Source: Sphingomonas sp. Ag1
Lineage (GTDB): Bacteria > Pseudomonadota > Alphaproteobacteria > Sphingomonadales > Sphingomonadaceae
DNA: 52,258 nt
Assembly: GCF_000980895.1 (NCBI RefSeq)
Contig: NZ_LAZX01000078.1
Span: forward strand, 1 to 52,258
Direction of reading: 5' to 3'
Position numbers and translations under genes: made by a program. Of this stretch, positions 16,152-24,683 are shown in pieces. Below the pieces are notes generated by a model that saw only the letters and a program-made list of their open reading frames with translations, had not been told where the DNA came from and ran no database searches. How positions within the stretch are numbered: the first letter of the stretch is position 1; each line of letters opens with the position of its first letter.

Positions 16152-17687
16152 ATGGTCGACACGAGGCGCGGGGCGGACGAGATTGCCAGGGAGGTGGTGC
16201 GGCTTGCGCCGTTGTTCCTGCGACAGGCTGGCGGCCATGTCCTGACGCTGCTCGATCCTGCCGGGATCGTGCTGAGCTATAATGAAGAAGGCGAGCGTGC
16301 CGAATGCTGGCCCCTCGATCGCGTCCTGGGACAGCCCCATGACCTGTTCTACCCGCCCGACGAGATTGCGGCCGGCCGCCCGTGCGCAGACCTGGCGGCC
16401 GCCCTTCACGAAGGCACGCTGGAGCGCGAAGCGTGGCGGGTCTGCGAGAACGGAGCGGAGTATCTCGCGCGCCTGACGATCAGCGCCCTGTTCGAAGGCG
16501 ACGCACATCGAGGCTTTGCCTGCATCAGTCGCGATGTCACCGACGAGGCGGCGGTCCGGGCGTCAATCGAGACCCGCGAGCAGCATCTCCAGTCGATCCT
16601 GGCGACCGTCCCCGATGCGATGATCATCATCGACGAGACCGGCGACATCACGTCGTTCAGCGCGGCCGCCCAACGCCTGTTCGGCTATTCGGAAACCGAG
16701 CTCGTCGGCCGCAACGTCTCCTGCCTGATGCCCCAGCCCGATCGCGACCGGCATGACGAATATATCGCGCATTATCTCCAGACCGGCGAGCGCCGGATCA
16801 TCGGCCTCGGCCGCGTCGTGGTCGGCCAGCGCCGCGACGGCTCGACCTTCCCGATGCAGCTGTCGGTTGGCGAGGCCGGTGAAGACGGGCAGCGGTTGTT
16901 CACCGGCTTCATCCGGGATCTCACCGCCAAGGAGCAGGATGAGCTCAGGCTCAAGGAACTGCAGGCAGAGCTGGTCCATGTCTCCCGGCTGAGCGCGATG
17001 GGCACGATGGCCTCGACCCTCGCGCATGAGCTCAACCAGCCGCTTGCCGCGGTCGCGCTCTATCTCGAGACGATCCGCGACATGCTCGACGAGCGGGACG
17101 ACGAACCCTTCGTGTCGCTACGGTCGGTGATGGATGATGCTGCACAGGAAACGCTGCGGGCCGGCCATATCGTCCGGCGCCTGCGCGATTTCGTCGCCCG
17201 CGGCGAGGTCGACAAGAGCCTCCACGATCTGCCGCAGGTTGTCGCCGAGGCGAGCGAGCTCGCGCTGGTCGGTGCACGCGAGCGCGGCATCCGCAGCTTC
17301 TTCGCGGTCGATCCCGCCGCGACGCCGGTTCTCGTCGACAGGGTGCAGATCCAGCAGGTGCTGGTCAACCTGATGCGCAACGCCATCGAGGCGATGGCGG
17401 CGTGTCCTGTTCGCGACCTCAAGGTAGCGACCAGGTTGCGCCCTGACGGGCTGATCGAGGTGACCGTGGAGGATACCGGCCCCGGCATCGCCGACGAGGT
17501 CCGGGAGCAGCTCTTCACGGCGTTCAAGTCGACAAAGGCCGACGGCATGGGCCTCGGCCTTTCGATCTGCCGGACCATCATCGAAGCGCATGGGGGCCGT
17601 ATCTGGATGGAGCGCCCCGACCGCGGCGGCGCGCGCTTTCATTTTACCTTGATCCATGCGCGGGCGGAGGAGGAACATGGGGGATAG
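16152..17687 (+). CDS. FixL-like PAS sensor histidine kinase
   Basis: A 511-residue kinase with two PAS domains (about 20-125 and 130-245). The second contains DAMIIIDETGDITSFSAAAQRLFGYSETELVGRNVSCLMP and RRIIGLGRVVVGQRRDGSTFPMQLSVGE, close to FixL, though heme binding cannot be assured. The H-box is MASTLAHELNQPLAAV, and the ATPase domain has NLMRNAIEAM, VEDTGPGIADEV and GMGLGLSICRTIIEAHGG. No membrane span is seen, so it is a soluble sensor. The ATG at 16152 is favoured over GTG at 16122. It overlaps the response-regulator gene by 11 bases, and residues ~51-237 are duplicated at 146-705. Confidence 0.9.
   Translation: MVDTRRGADEIAREVVRLAPLFLRQAGGHVLTLLDPAGIVLSYNEEGERAECWPLDRVLGQPHDLFYPPDEIAAGRPCADLAAALHEGTLEREAWRVCENGAEYLARLTISALFEGDAHRGFACISRDVTDEAAVRASIETREQHLQSILATVPDAMIIIDETGDITSFSAAAQRLFGYSETELVGRNVSCLMPQPDRDRHDEYIAHYLQTGERRIIGLGRVVVGQRRDGSTFPMQLSVGEAGEDGQRLFTGFIRDLTAKEQDELRLKELQAELVHVSRLSAMGTMASTLAHELNQPLAAVALYLETIRDMLDERDDEPFVSLRSVMDDAAQETLRAGHIVRRLRDFVARGEVDKSLHDLPQVVAEASELALVGARERGIRSFFAVDPAATPVLVDRVQIQQVLVNLMRNAIEAMAACPVRDLKVATRLRPDGLIEVTVEDTGPGIADEVREQLFTAFKSTKADGMGLGLSICRTIIEAHGGRIWMERPDRGGARFHFTLIHARAEEEHGG
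16303..16862 (+). repeat. direct repeat with 146-705
   Basis: 560 bases inside the intact kinase gene that match 146-705 without gaps and with only scattered substitutions, in the same orientation, 16157 bases apart. Repeats of this size can recombine and would remove or duplicate the DNA between them, including copCD, the sigma operon and copAB1. Confidence 0.85.
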
Positions 17688-18300
17688 ACGCGTCATCCAT
17701 CTGGTCGACGACGAGGAGAGCATCCGCAAGGCGGCGAGCTTTGCGCTCAAGACCGCGGGCTACGACGTCGTGACCTATGCCTCGGGCGTGGAGTTTCTCA
17801 AGGAGGCGAAGTCGGCGGCCGTCGGCTGCGTCATCCTCGACGTGCGCATGCCCGAGATGGACGGTCTCGAGATTCAGGCCGCCATGGCAGCACGCGGGGT
17901 CAATATGCCGGTCATCGTCCTGACCGGCCATGGCGACGTGTCGGTTGCGGTGCAGGCCATGAAAGGCGGCGCGGTCGACTTTCTCGAGAAGCCCTTCGAG
18001 AAAGCCGCCCTGCTCGGCGCCGTCAGCCGCGCGTTCGCGCGTCTCGACGATGTCGACCTTCGCACTCTGGAAACCTCTGAAGCCGGCGTGCGGGTCGCTG
18101 CACTGACGCCCCGGGAGCGTGAAGTGCTGGAAGGGCTGGCGAACGGCCTGCCCAATAAGACGATCGCCTATGACCTGGGCTGTTCATCGCGAACGGTCGA
18201 GGTCCATCGCGCGAGCCTGATGGCCAAGCTCGAGGTCCGCAATTTGTCCGAAGCCCTGCGGATCGCCTTTGCCGCGGGCATGGGCCGCAAGCCGAAGTGA
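17677..18300 (+). CDS. FixJ-like response regulator
   Basis: A 207-residue regulator of the FixJ/NarL type. The receiver domain has acidic DDEE, the phospho-Asp in VILDVRMPEMDGL, the Thr in VIVLTGHGDVSVAVQAMKGGAVDFLEKPF and the conserved Lys. A LuxR-type helix-turn-helix follows: LTPREREVLEGLANGLPNKTIAYDLGCSSRTVEVHRASLMAKL. The start at 17677 (GGAGGAAC upstream) overlaps the kinase stop. It is the likely partner of the upstream kinase. Target genes cannot be told from sequence. Confidence 0.93.
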   Translation: MGDRRVIHLVDDEESIRKAASFALKTAGYDVVTYASGVEFLKEAKSAAVGCVILDVRMPEMDGLEIQAAMAARGVNMPVIVLTGHGDVSVAVQAMKGGAVDFLEKPFEKAALLGAVSRAFARLDDVDLRTLETSEAGVRVAALTPREREVLEGLANGLPNKTIAYDLGCSSRTVEVHRASLMAKLEVRNLSEALRIAFAAGMGRKPK

Positions 18301-18381
18301 CTGCGACCTCTACGTAGCGACGGGACGAGGCGCGATATGCGATCGATGGTGCAATCGTCACACGGGTGTCCGCTTCTCGCA

Positions 18382-18789
18382 ATGCCATCGGTCCGTTCCA
18401 CTCAGCATGATGGCAGATACACCATCCTCGTCTCCGACGACGATCCCGGCGTGCGGCGTGGCCTCCAGCTGCTGCTGAGATCGCGCGGCTATGCCGTGTG
18501 GGGATATACGACCGGCCACGCGCTGTTGGCCGACCCCCGCGCGAAGGAGGCAGACTGCGTCATCCTCGACTATCGCATGCCCGACATCGACGGATTCGCG
18601 ATGCTGCGTCACCTTCGCGAGATCGGATGGTCGGGACGCGCGATCATGATCTCAGGCTTTCATGACACGCTGCTGGCCTCGCGGGCCGCTGAGGCGGGCT
18701 TCGATCATGTTCTCGCAAAGCCGCTGATCGGCAGGGCTTTGCTCGAAGCGTTGGACCGGCACCGCATCGAGACGCTTCGAAAGCATTGA
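18382..18789 (+). CDS. single-domain response regulator
   Basis: About 135 residues forming only a CheY-like receiver: VSDDDPGVRRGLQLLL, phospho-Asp in CVILDYRMPDIDGFAML, Ser in IMISGFHDTLLASRAAEAGFDHVLAKPL with the conserved Lys. There is no output domain, so it may act as a phosphate sink or a connector for the FixL/FixJ-like pair just upstream. The start is uncertain; 18382 is the nearest ATG to the domain. Confidence 0.85.
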   Translation: MPSVRSTQHDGRYTILVSDDDPGVRRGLQLLLRSRGYAVWGYTTGHALLADPRAKEADCVILDYRMPDIDGFAMLRHLREIGWSGRAIMISGFHDTLLASRAAEAGFDHVLAKPLIGRALLEALDRHRIETLRKH

Positions 18790-18851
18790 ATTGTGGCGGC
18801 CGGCCCCCGGCAGCCTCAGCCCGGCGCGATGTGGAAAGCCGATCTGCGCCG

Positions 18852-19345
18852 TCAAAGCCAGTGGCTACGTTTGAACCGGATGTAGAGCCCAATGCAGACC
18901 GCAGCGATGACGCCGAGGATGACGAAATATCCCCATTGCGTCTTCAGTTCGGGCATATTCTCGAAATTCATGCCGTAGATTCCGGCAATCGCGGTAGGCA
19001 CCGCGAGGATCGCAGCCCGGGCGGCAAGCTAACGGGTGATCGCACCTTGGCGCTGCTGTTCGAGCAGGTGACTCGCCTCGAACACCGAGATCAGGATGTC
19101 GCGGATGCCGGTGATGGCGCTCTCAACCCTGAGCATGTGATCGTCGAGCTTCGAAATCTGGTGGCCGTTGTCGGCACCTTCCATGGCAAGCGGGTGAAGG
19201 CCGTAATTCCCGGCGATGTCGGCAAGTTCTGTTTCGCTGGGCTGGGACATTTTGATCCACACGAAGTCATCCTTGCCGACGTGCTCGCACGCCGGATCGA
19301 TCAGGGTCGCCGGCCGTAGCCGTTTGCCATTGTGACAAAGAACGG
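18852..19345 (-). pseudogene. corA: CorA-type metal transporter, broken
   Basis: Remains of a CorA magnesium/metal channel on the minus strand. The N-terminal piece reads AAAVLCHNGKRLRPATLIDP and FVWIKMSQPSETELADIAGNYGLHPLAMEGADNGHQISKL. It then jumps directly to LRVESAITGIRDILISVFEASHLLEQQRQGAITR, so about 190-200 residues of the cytoplasmic domain are missing. An in-frame TAG (19031-19029) follows, then LAARAAILAVPTAIAGIYGMNFEN, containing the CorA GMN signature, and the last span ending RFKRSHWL (stop 18854-18852). The large deletion plus stop make it non-functional. Confidence 0.85.
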
Positions 19346-19765
19346 CGGCGGCGACCGGAAGCCGTGTGCCTCGCCTATTGAGACGCGCGCACAAACACTC
19401 GTCATTCTTCAAGCCCAATCGCAGGAAGAAGAAGGCGGCGCGCAGCAATTCGAGCGAGAGCTTATAGAAAATGCGGCGGAGCGTTGGGTTTCGCAGAAGG
19501 CCGCTCCCGTTCATGACGCGCGTGGCTGGGCGGCGCGCTGCCACATCAAGGGCACGCAGACTGCGAAGGTCTGCGCACCCTTGATTGGCGACCGCGAGGG
19601 TTTTCCTCTCTTGCGATGGTACCAAGCGATTGCCCGTGTGGCGCCTCTGCAATCGTGTCGGATGACTATACCTAAGTATCGGATAACGGCGCTGACGACA
19701 GGGTTGCCGGGCCCCGGTGAGGCGCGTCGCACCGCGCGGAGACGAAAGCTGGAAGACGGAAAAGC
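19346..19765. other. gene-free stretch with an imperfect palindrome
   Basis: 420 bases between the corA remnant and the SDR gene. No reading frame here looks like a real protein. TATACCTAAGTAT (19667-19679) resembles the perfect palindrome TATACCTAGGTATA at 21642-21655 on the other side of the SDR/TetR pair. It may hold decayed corA leader sequence; nothing else is recognisable. Confidence 0.4.
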
Positions 19766-20596
19766 TCAACTGTCGAAAGCGACCGAGCGCGCGAGCGCTT
19801 CCTGGGACTGCAGAAAGGCGAGCCGCGATTGCAGCGCCGCCTGGACAACGCCGAAAGCGTCACCCCCCAGAGTCACGCGCAGCGGCGGATGGTCGCTGGT
19901 TGCGACATCAACGATCGCTTGCGCGATCTTTTGCGGGTCGAGCGTGTAGAGCTCGTTTCCGGCGGTCTCGAACATCTTGCGGATATGGCCGGCGGGCGTA
20001 TCGCGATACGCGGCGATCTCGCTGGCGAATTGCAGATTGTGGCTGAAGCTGGTGCGCGCCCCGCCCGGCTCGATCAGTGTCACGAACAGGTTGAAGGGTT
20101 CAAGCTCCTGGCGGAGGCATTCGCTGAAGCCCTCCAGGCCCCATTTGGCCACATGATAGAGACTGCTCGTCGGAAGCGAGCCCTGACCACTAGCGCTGGA
20201 GATCTGGATGATCCGGCCGCTCCCGCGCAGCCGCATGGCGGGGACAAAGGCGCGGGTGATGTGGATGGGCGCCATGAGATTGAGCGCGATCTGGCCTTCG
20301 ACCTCGGCGTCCGACATCTCTTCGGTGGCGCCGATCACGCCGCCGCCGGCGTTGTTGACCAGAATATCGACGGGTCGACGCGCCTGCGCCCGGGCCACGA
20401 CCGCAGCAATATCGTCCTTGACCGTGACGTCGAGCGCTTCGACGCGCAGCTGGCTCGGATATTTCGCCGCGAGATCATCGAGGCTTTCGGGCTTGCGGGC
20501 CGTCGCGGTAAGGTCGTCGCCAGCGGCCAGGATCAGTTCGGCCAGATGGCGGCCGATGCCGCTGGACGCGCCCGTGAGAAACCAGTGATTGGACAT
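19766..20596 (-). CDS. short-chain dehydrogenase/reductase
   Basis: A 276-residue NAD(P)-dependent oxidoreductase of the classical SDR family. TGASSGIGRHLAE is the cofactor motif, ALDVTVKDD carries the Asp that contacts the adenine, and LVNNAGGG is the NAG motif. The active-site Ser is in IIQISSASGQG and the catalytic Tyr/Lys pair in SLYHVAKWGLEG. Length is typical. The substrate cannot be predicted. It is divergent from a TetR gene with a near-palindromic site between them, so it is probably repressed by that regulator. Confidence 0.92.
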   Translation of the reverse strand: MSNHWFLTGASSGIGRHLAELILAAGDDLTATARKPESLDDLAAKYPSQLRVEALDVTVKDDIAAVVARAQARRPVDILVNNAGGGVIGATEEMSDAEVEGQIALNLMAPIHITRAFVPAMRLRGSGRIIQISSASGQGSLPTSSLYHVAKWGLEGFSECLRQELEPFNLFVTLIEPGGARTSFSHNLQFASEIAAYRDTPAGHIRKMFETAGNELYTLDPQKIAQAIVDVATSDHPPLRVTLGGDAFGVVQAALQSRLAFLQSQEALARSVAFDS

Positions 20597-20611
20597 ATGT
20601 TACTCCATATA

Positions 20612-20629
20612 TTACCAACTGGTAGGTAA
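20612..20629. promoter_or_regulatory. near-palindrome, candidate TetR operator
   Basis: TTACCAACTGGTAGGTAA, an imperfect 18-base dyad between the divergent SDR and TetR genes. TACC/GGTA half-sites of this kind are common TetR-family operators. It lies 16 bases upstream of the SDR start, in a position to block both promoters. Confidence 0.55.
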
Positions 20630-20650
20630 CTTGAAACCTGGAATGCGTCA

Positions 20651-21232
20651 ATGCTTGGAGGTGTGATGAAGCAACGAACCCGGCGGAATGCCGCACAGAG
20701 CCGCGAGACGCTCCTGGCTGCAGCGACCGAGGAGTTCGCGTCCCATGGGCTGGCGGGCGCGCGGATCGACCGGATTGCGCAGGCGGCGGGTATCAGCAAG
20801 CCGATGCTCTACACCTATTTCGGGGACAAGGAGGCGCTCTTCGATGCCGCGCTGACGCAGGAAGTGATGGACGCGGCGCAGGCCGATCGCTTCGATCCCA
20901 ATGATCTTGAGGGTTATGCGGGGCGCACCTATGACTTGCTGGTCGAACGCCCGCGCCTGTGGAGGCTGCTGACCTGGCATCATTTGGAGCGTGGCCAGGA
21001 TGTTCTGATGCTCCCGGCCGGCGAGGTCCTTCTCGGGGAGAAGCTGGACGGGATCGCAGCGGCGCAGGCCGAGGGGCGGATCGTCGCCGACTTCACGCCC
21101 CTGGATGTCGTCCGGCTTGTCGCCGCCCTCACCCAGCTCTGGTGCATGACCGGAGCTGCACGCGACGCTGCCGAGCACGCGGCGCGCCGGGCGACGATCA
21201 TGCGGGCGGTGGGGCGACTGCTGCGCGTGTGA
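20651..21232 (+). CDS. TetR-family transcriptional regulator
   Basis: A 193-residue regulator. The N-terminal helix-turn-helix is SRETLLAAATEEFASHGLAGARIDRIAQAAGISKPMLYTYFGDKEALFDAAL. The C-terminal part is helical, with a TetR_C-like stretch VRLVAALTQLWCMTGAARDAAEHAARRATIMRAV. An alternative start is the ATG at 20666 (MKQRTRRN), which has GGAGGTG upstream and may be the real one. It is divergent from the SDR gene and likely its repressor. The inducer is unknown. Confidence 0.88.
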   Translation: MLGGVMKQRTRRNAAQSRETLLAAATEEFASHGLAGARIDRIAQAAGISKPMLYTYFGDKEALFDAALTQEVMDAAQADRFDPNDLEGYAGRTYDLLVERPRLWRLLTWHHLERGQDVLMLPAGEVLLGEKLDGIAAAQAEGRIVADFTPLDVVRLVAALTQLWCMTGAARDAAEHAARRATIMRAVGRLLRV

Positions 21233-21641
21233 TCGTGCGAGGCGCGAGCTGCACGCCCGCGCGCCGACCGGGACACAGCAAGCATTTTTCGCAACCTGCC
21301 GTACTGCCCACCGGCAAAATCAGGGCGGCTCATGCACAAGCCGGCCCGTCGGCTCCGCGGATGCGATCGACGTTCGAGGACTGCGCCGCCACTGCCGAAC
21401 CGGATTGGATCATCGCCAAGTGACCCAGTGGCTGCGCGACGATCTCAGGTCGCCGGACTCGTCGCACGACGTTTCGTCAGGAGTCGTTTCATCTGCCTCA
21501 AAAGGCGAACCTGCGGCTCAATCCGGAAGAAGGCGCGACACATCCAGGAAACGAGGATCAAATGCGGTCCGCATCGGTATTACTTTCCCTGGCGCGTGCA
21601 AGCTCAGCAAAGGACTAATGTTCCCGGAGCATCTCTAGCGC

Positions 21642-21655
21642 TATACCTAGGTATA
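21642..21655. promoter_or_regulatory. perfect palindrome, unknown site
   Basis: TATACCTAGGTATA, a perfect 14-base palindrome 316 bases before the receptor ATG. A related TATACCTAAGTAT occurs at 19667-19679. It may be a regulator-binding site; no regulator is assigned. Confidence 0.35.
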
Positions 21656-21822
21656 TCACGCCGACACCAATAACATGTGATCATGCCGCTTCGCATTCTT
21701 GCCGGCCAAATGTCCCGATCATCAAATCGAAGCGTGCGAGGCTGTATTACGATATGATATTCTAACTTCTATCTCAGCAGCTTTGCAAATGAGCGCTCGC
21801 AAAAATATCTCTTCAGTCATGA

Positions 21823-21848
21823 GGGTTCGACGTCTGGCGTGCGTATTA
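21823..21848 (+). promoter_or_regulatory. candidate ECF sigma promoter of the TonB receptor
   Basis: AGGGT (21823-21827), 13 bases, TGCGTATT (21841-21848). It differs from the copC/copA1 elements by one base in the first block and keeps the exact spacing. It lies 122 bases upstream of the receptor ATG and links this locus to the copper sigma factor. Confidence 0.5.
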
Positions 21849-21915
21849 TAGCTATATCTATATCTAAATTTCACGAGAATAAGGTATTGGAAAAACAGGA
21901 AAAATACTGTTGACC

Positions 21916-21925
21916 TGTATATACA
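21916..21925. promoter_or_regulatory. HutC-type operator
   Basis: TGTATATACA, a perfect palindrome containing GTATATAC, which fits the GTMTAKAC core described for HutC-subfamily GntR regulators. A HutC-like gene lies at the far end of this cluster (26123-26926), with a similar site upstream of it. The palindrome directly follows TTGACC (21910-21915), a possible -35 box, and lies 45 bases before the receptor ATG. Confidence 0.6.
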
Positions 21926-21970
21926 ACTGATGTTGTCTGTGGCTGTTCTAAAACGTCAGGGGGATTGCAC

Positions 21971-24673
21971 ATGACCATCAGGATGGCCCTGCTCGGCAGC
22001 GCCGCCATCGTCGCGGGCTACGCCGCGCCGGCTCTCGCTCAGGCCGATCCGACACCGCAGCCAAAAGCACAAGTCCTGGGGGATGACAGCGACATCGTCG
22101 TTACCGGCTCACGAATCCGTCGGCAGGATCTGGCCGGGGTTGGACCGGTCACCGTGGTCACCGCCGAGCAGATCCAAAATACCGGCATCGTCAATATCGA
22201 AACCGCCTTGCAGCGTTTGCCGGCCAATGCCGGCTTCGCGGGCAACCAGACATCGGCCTACTGGACCAACAACGGTTATGGCACTGCTCAGGTCAATCTG
22301 CGCGGCCTCGGCATCAAGCGCACACTCGTGCTCCTCAACGGCCGACGCCTCGTCGCGGGCGGCACCGGCGCCAATTCCTCACCCGATCTCAACATGATCC
22401 CGGTCGTGGCGCTGGCACGCACCGATGTCCTCAAGGATGGCGCGTCCGCTATCTACGGGGCCGATGCCATGGCCGGCGTGGTCAACCTTGTCACGCGCAC
22501 CGATTATGAAGGCCTGGGTCTCAGCGTCCGACAAGGCATTACCGAGCGCGGCGACGGCTCCGATCTCACCGCGGACCTACTTTGGGGCATTCGCAACGAT
22601 CGTGGCGGGTTCATGGCAGCAGTCACCTACCAGAAGACCAGCGCCGTCAACATGGCCTCGCGTGCGCCCTGCTCGCTCGCTGAAACGACGCCGGGCTCGC
22701 TGAGCTGCGTCAACAGCGCCTCGACGATCGGCGGACGCGCGGTGCTGCCCAACGGCCAACAGATCAACTTCAACCAGGTACCCGGAGGGAACGGGAACTT
22801 CTACGAGCCTTACAGTCCCGCCAAGCACAACTTCAACTCGAACCCGTTTCTCAATGCGGTCAGCCCAGTCGAGCGCGTCAGCACGGCCTTCTTCGCGGAC
22901 TATGCGCTGACCGACGGTATCCAGGCGTTCGGCGAGTTCCTCTATACGTTCCGCAAGTCGAATCAGATCGCGACACCCGGCACGCTGCGCAATCTCTCGA
23001 TACCAGCCAGCAATCCGACCAATCCGACCGGCCAGAACCTGGTCCTGGCCCAGCGCCGCCTCGCCGAACCCGGCGCGCGCCACTTCTTCCAGGAGACCGA
23101 TACCTGGCAAGGCACCTTCGGGCTGCGCGGCAAGCTGGCGAACGACTGGGCCTGGGAAGTCGCGGGCAGCTTCGGGCGTAACACGGCCGTCGACGGCTCG
23201 ACCAACATCGCCAATCTCGAGCGCGTCGCGAACACGCTCGACAGGAGCAAATGCTCCAGCACGGCGGGCGCGGCCATCCCCTGCGGTGACTATCTTGGGT
23301 TCGGAGACCTGACACCTCAGGTTCTGGATTATATTCTGTTCACCTCGCGCGATCGCGGAGGCAACGAACTCGGCACGGTCACGGCTGACCTCAACGGCGA
23401 TCTCTTCTCCCTTCCAGCCGGCGCGGTGTCCTTCGCCACCGGCGTGGTCTATCGGCGCGAAAAAGGCTGGCGCGATCCCGACCCGTTGACGGTGCTCGGC
23501 GTGGCGAACGTCAATCAGCAGGATCCTATTTCGGGCTCGAGCACCGCCAAGGAAGCCTATCTCGAGCTATCGGTGCCGGTGCTTGCCAACACAGCTTTCG
23601 CCAAGGCGCTCACGCTCGATGGCGCAGTCCGCTACTCAGACTATAATCTCTTCGGGAGCGACTGGAATTACAAGCTCAGTGCCGACTGGGTAGTCAATGA
23701 CAGCATCCGTCTGCGCGGCACTTATGGGACGGGCTTTCGCATTCCCAACGTGCCGGAGCTTTTCGGCGGCGTCTCGGAAGGCAATCTGACCACGACCGAT
23801 CCCTGCTCGCGCTACACCTCCAGCGGCAACGTGACCTTGATCGCCAATTGTCAGGCGTCCGGTGTGCCGGCCAACTATACGCAGCTCGGCACCACGATCC
23901 TCACCACAGTGGGCGGTAACCAGAGCCTTCGGCCCGAAAGCTCCACGACCTGGACCGTTGGTACGGTGATATCGCCGCGCGGCATCATCCCAGGGTTGTC
24001 GCTGACGGCAGACTGGTTCGACATCAAGATCAAGGACGCGATCCGGGCCATTCCCGGCTCGACCAAGCTCGCAGTCTGCTATGCGAGCCAGAACCTGTCG
24101 CACCCGTTCTGCAGCGACTTTACGCGCAGCGCGCTGACCGGCGAGGTCACTTACCTCTCCGCCCAGCCCATCAACACCGGCCGCGAGGAGATGAATGGTC
24201 TCGATCTGGGTCTGGTGTACAGTGGTGCGGTGGGCGAGGTGAAGATCTCCTTGGATCTCAACATGACCTATCTCAACAAATATGTCGTAAACCCCTTCCC
24301 CGGCGGCGCGCCGATCTATTTCGACGGGTTTATCGGGGGCGGCAATGGCGGCTATCCGAAATGGCGTGGTTATGGCGTGCTGACGGCGGAAAAGGACGGC
24401 ATCAGCGCGACCTGGTCGACACAATGGATCGGCAAGGCGACCGACTTCAACGCATCGGCCGGCGACATCGGCTACCGCACGCCGAACGTCTTCTACCACA
24501 ATCTTCAGCTTGCCTTCGCGATCGACGAGAAGACACGTTTCCAGATCGGGGCCGATAATCTGTTCGACCGCAAGGCGCCCTATATCCAGAGCTTCACCGA
24601 TGCCAACACCGACACGATGACCTATGATCTGCTCGGACGGCGCTTCTACGCCGGCTTCCGAACCGCGTTCTGA
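21971..24673 (+). CDS. TonB-dependent outer-membrane receptor
   Basis: A 900-residue receptor that imports a ligand across the outer membrane using TonB energy. A signal peptide (MALLGSAAIVAGYAAPALAQ) is followed by the plug domain: DDSDIVVTGSRIRRQDLAGVGPVTVVTAEQI, VNLRGLGIKRTLVLLNGRRLV and DVLKDGASAIYGADAMAGVVNLVTR. A long beta-barrel ends in RRFYAGFRTAF with the usual terminal Phe. GGGGGA precedes the ATG at 21971. It is followed by two PepSY membrane genes and a HutC-like regulator. The ligand is unknown; siderophore, metal chelate or histidine-related compounds are possibilities suggested only by context. Confidence 0.92.
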   Translation: MTIRMALLGSAAIVAGYAAPALAQADPTPQPKAQVLGDDSDIVVTGSRIRRQDLAGVGPVTVVTAEQIQNTGIVNIETALQRLPANAGFAGNQTSAYWTNNGYGTAQVNLRGLGIKRTLVLLNGRRLVAGGTGANSSPDLNMIPVVALARTDVLKDGASAIYGADAMAGVVNLVTRTDYEGLGLSVRQGITERGDGSDLTADLLWGIRNDRGGFMAAVTYQKTSAVNMASRAPCSLAETTPGSLSCVNSASTIGGRAVLPNGQQINFNQVPGGNGNFYEPYSPAKHNFNSNPFLNAVSPVERVSTAFFADYALTDGIQAFGEFLYTFRKSNQIATPGTLRNLSIPASNPTNPTGQNLVLAQRRLAEPGARHFFQETDTWQGTFGLRGKLANDWAWEVAGSFGRNTAVDGSTNIANLERVANTLDRSKCSSTAGAAIPCGDYLGFGDLTPQVLDYILFTSRDRGGNELGTVTADLNGDLFSLPAGAVSFATGVVYRREKGWRDPDPLTVLGVANVNQQDPISGSSTAKEAYLELSVPVLANTAFAKALTLDGAVRYSDYNLFGSDWNYKLSADWVVNDSIRLRGTYGTGFRIPNVPELFGGVSEGNLTTTDPCSRYTSSGNVTLIANCQASGVPANYTQLGTTILTTVGGNQSLRPESSTTWTVGTVISPRGIIPGLSLTADWFDIKIKDAIRAIPGSTKLAVCYASQNLSHPFCSDFTRSALTGEVTYLSAQPINTGREEMNGLDLGLVYSGAVGEVKISLDLNMTYLNKYVVNPFPGGAPIYFDGFIGGGNGGYPKWRGYGVLTAEKDGISATWSTQWIGKATDFNASAGDIGYRTPNVFYHNLQLAFAIDEKTRFQIGADNLFDRKAPYIQSFTDANTDTMTYDLLGRRFYAGFRTAF

Positions 24674-24683
24674 AGGGCAGCAC

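Larger units (their letters stand above)
21233..21970. other. long intergenic region before the TonB receptor
   Basis: 738 bases without a convincing gene. The first ~400 are GC-rich with only short frames of poor quality. From about 21600 the sequence becomes clearly AT-richer than its surroundings (runs such as agctatatctatatct). It contains the palindrome TATACCTAGGTATA (21642-21655), an ECF-type promoter element (21823-21848) and a HutC-type palindrome (21916-21925). It functions as a large regulatory region for the receptor gene; a small RNA here cannot be excluded. Confidence 0.5.

Noticed and set aside
18786..19319. Plus-strand frame opposite the corA remnant
   Set aside because: Antisense shadow; the minus strand carries the recognisable CorA sequence.
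19029..19769. Minus-strand frame as a 246-residue protein
   Set aside because: Only its last ~100 codons are recognisable, as CorA. The upstream part is low-quality sequence without family features.
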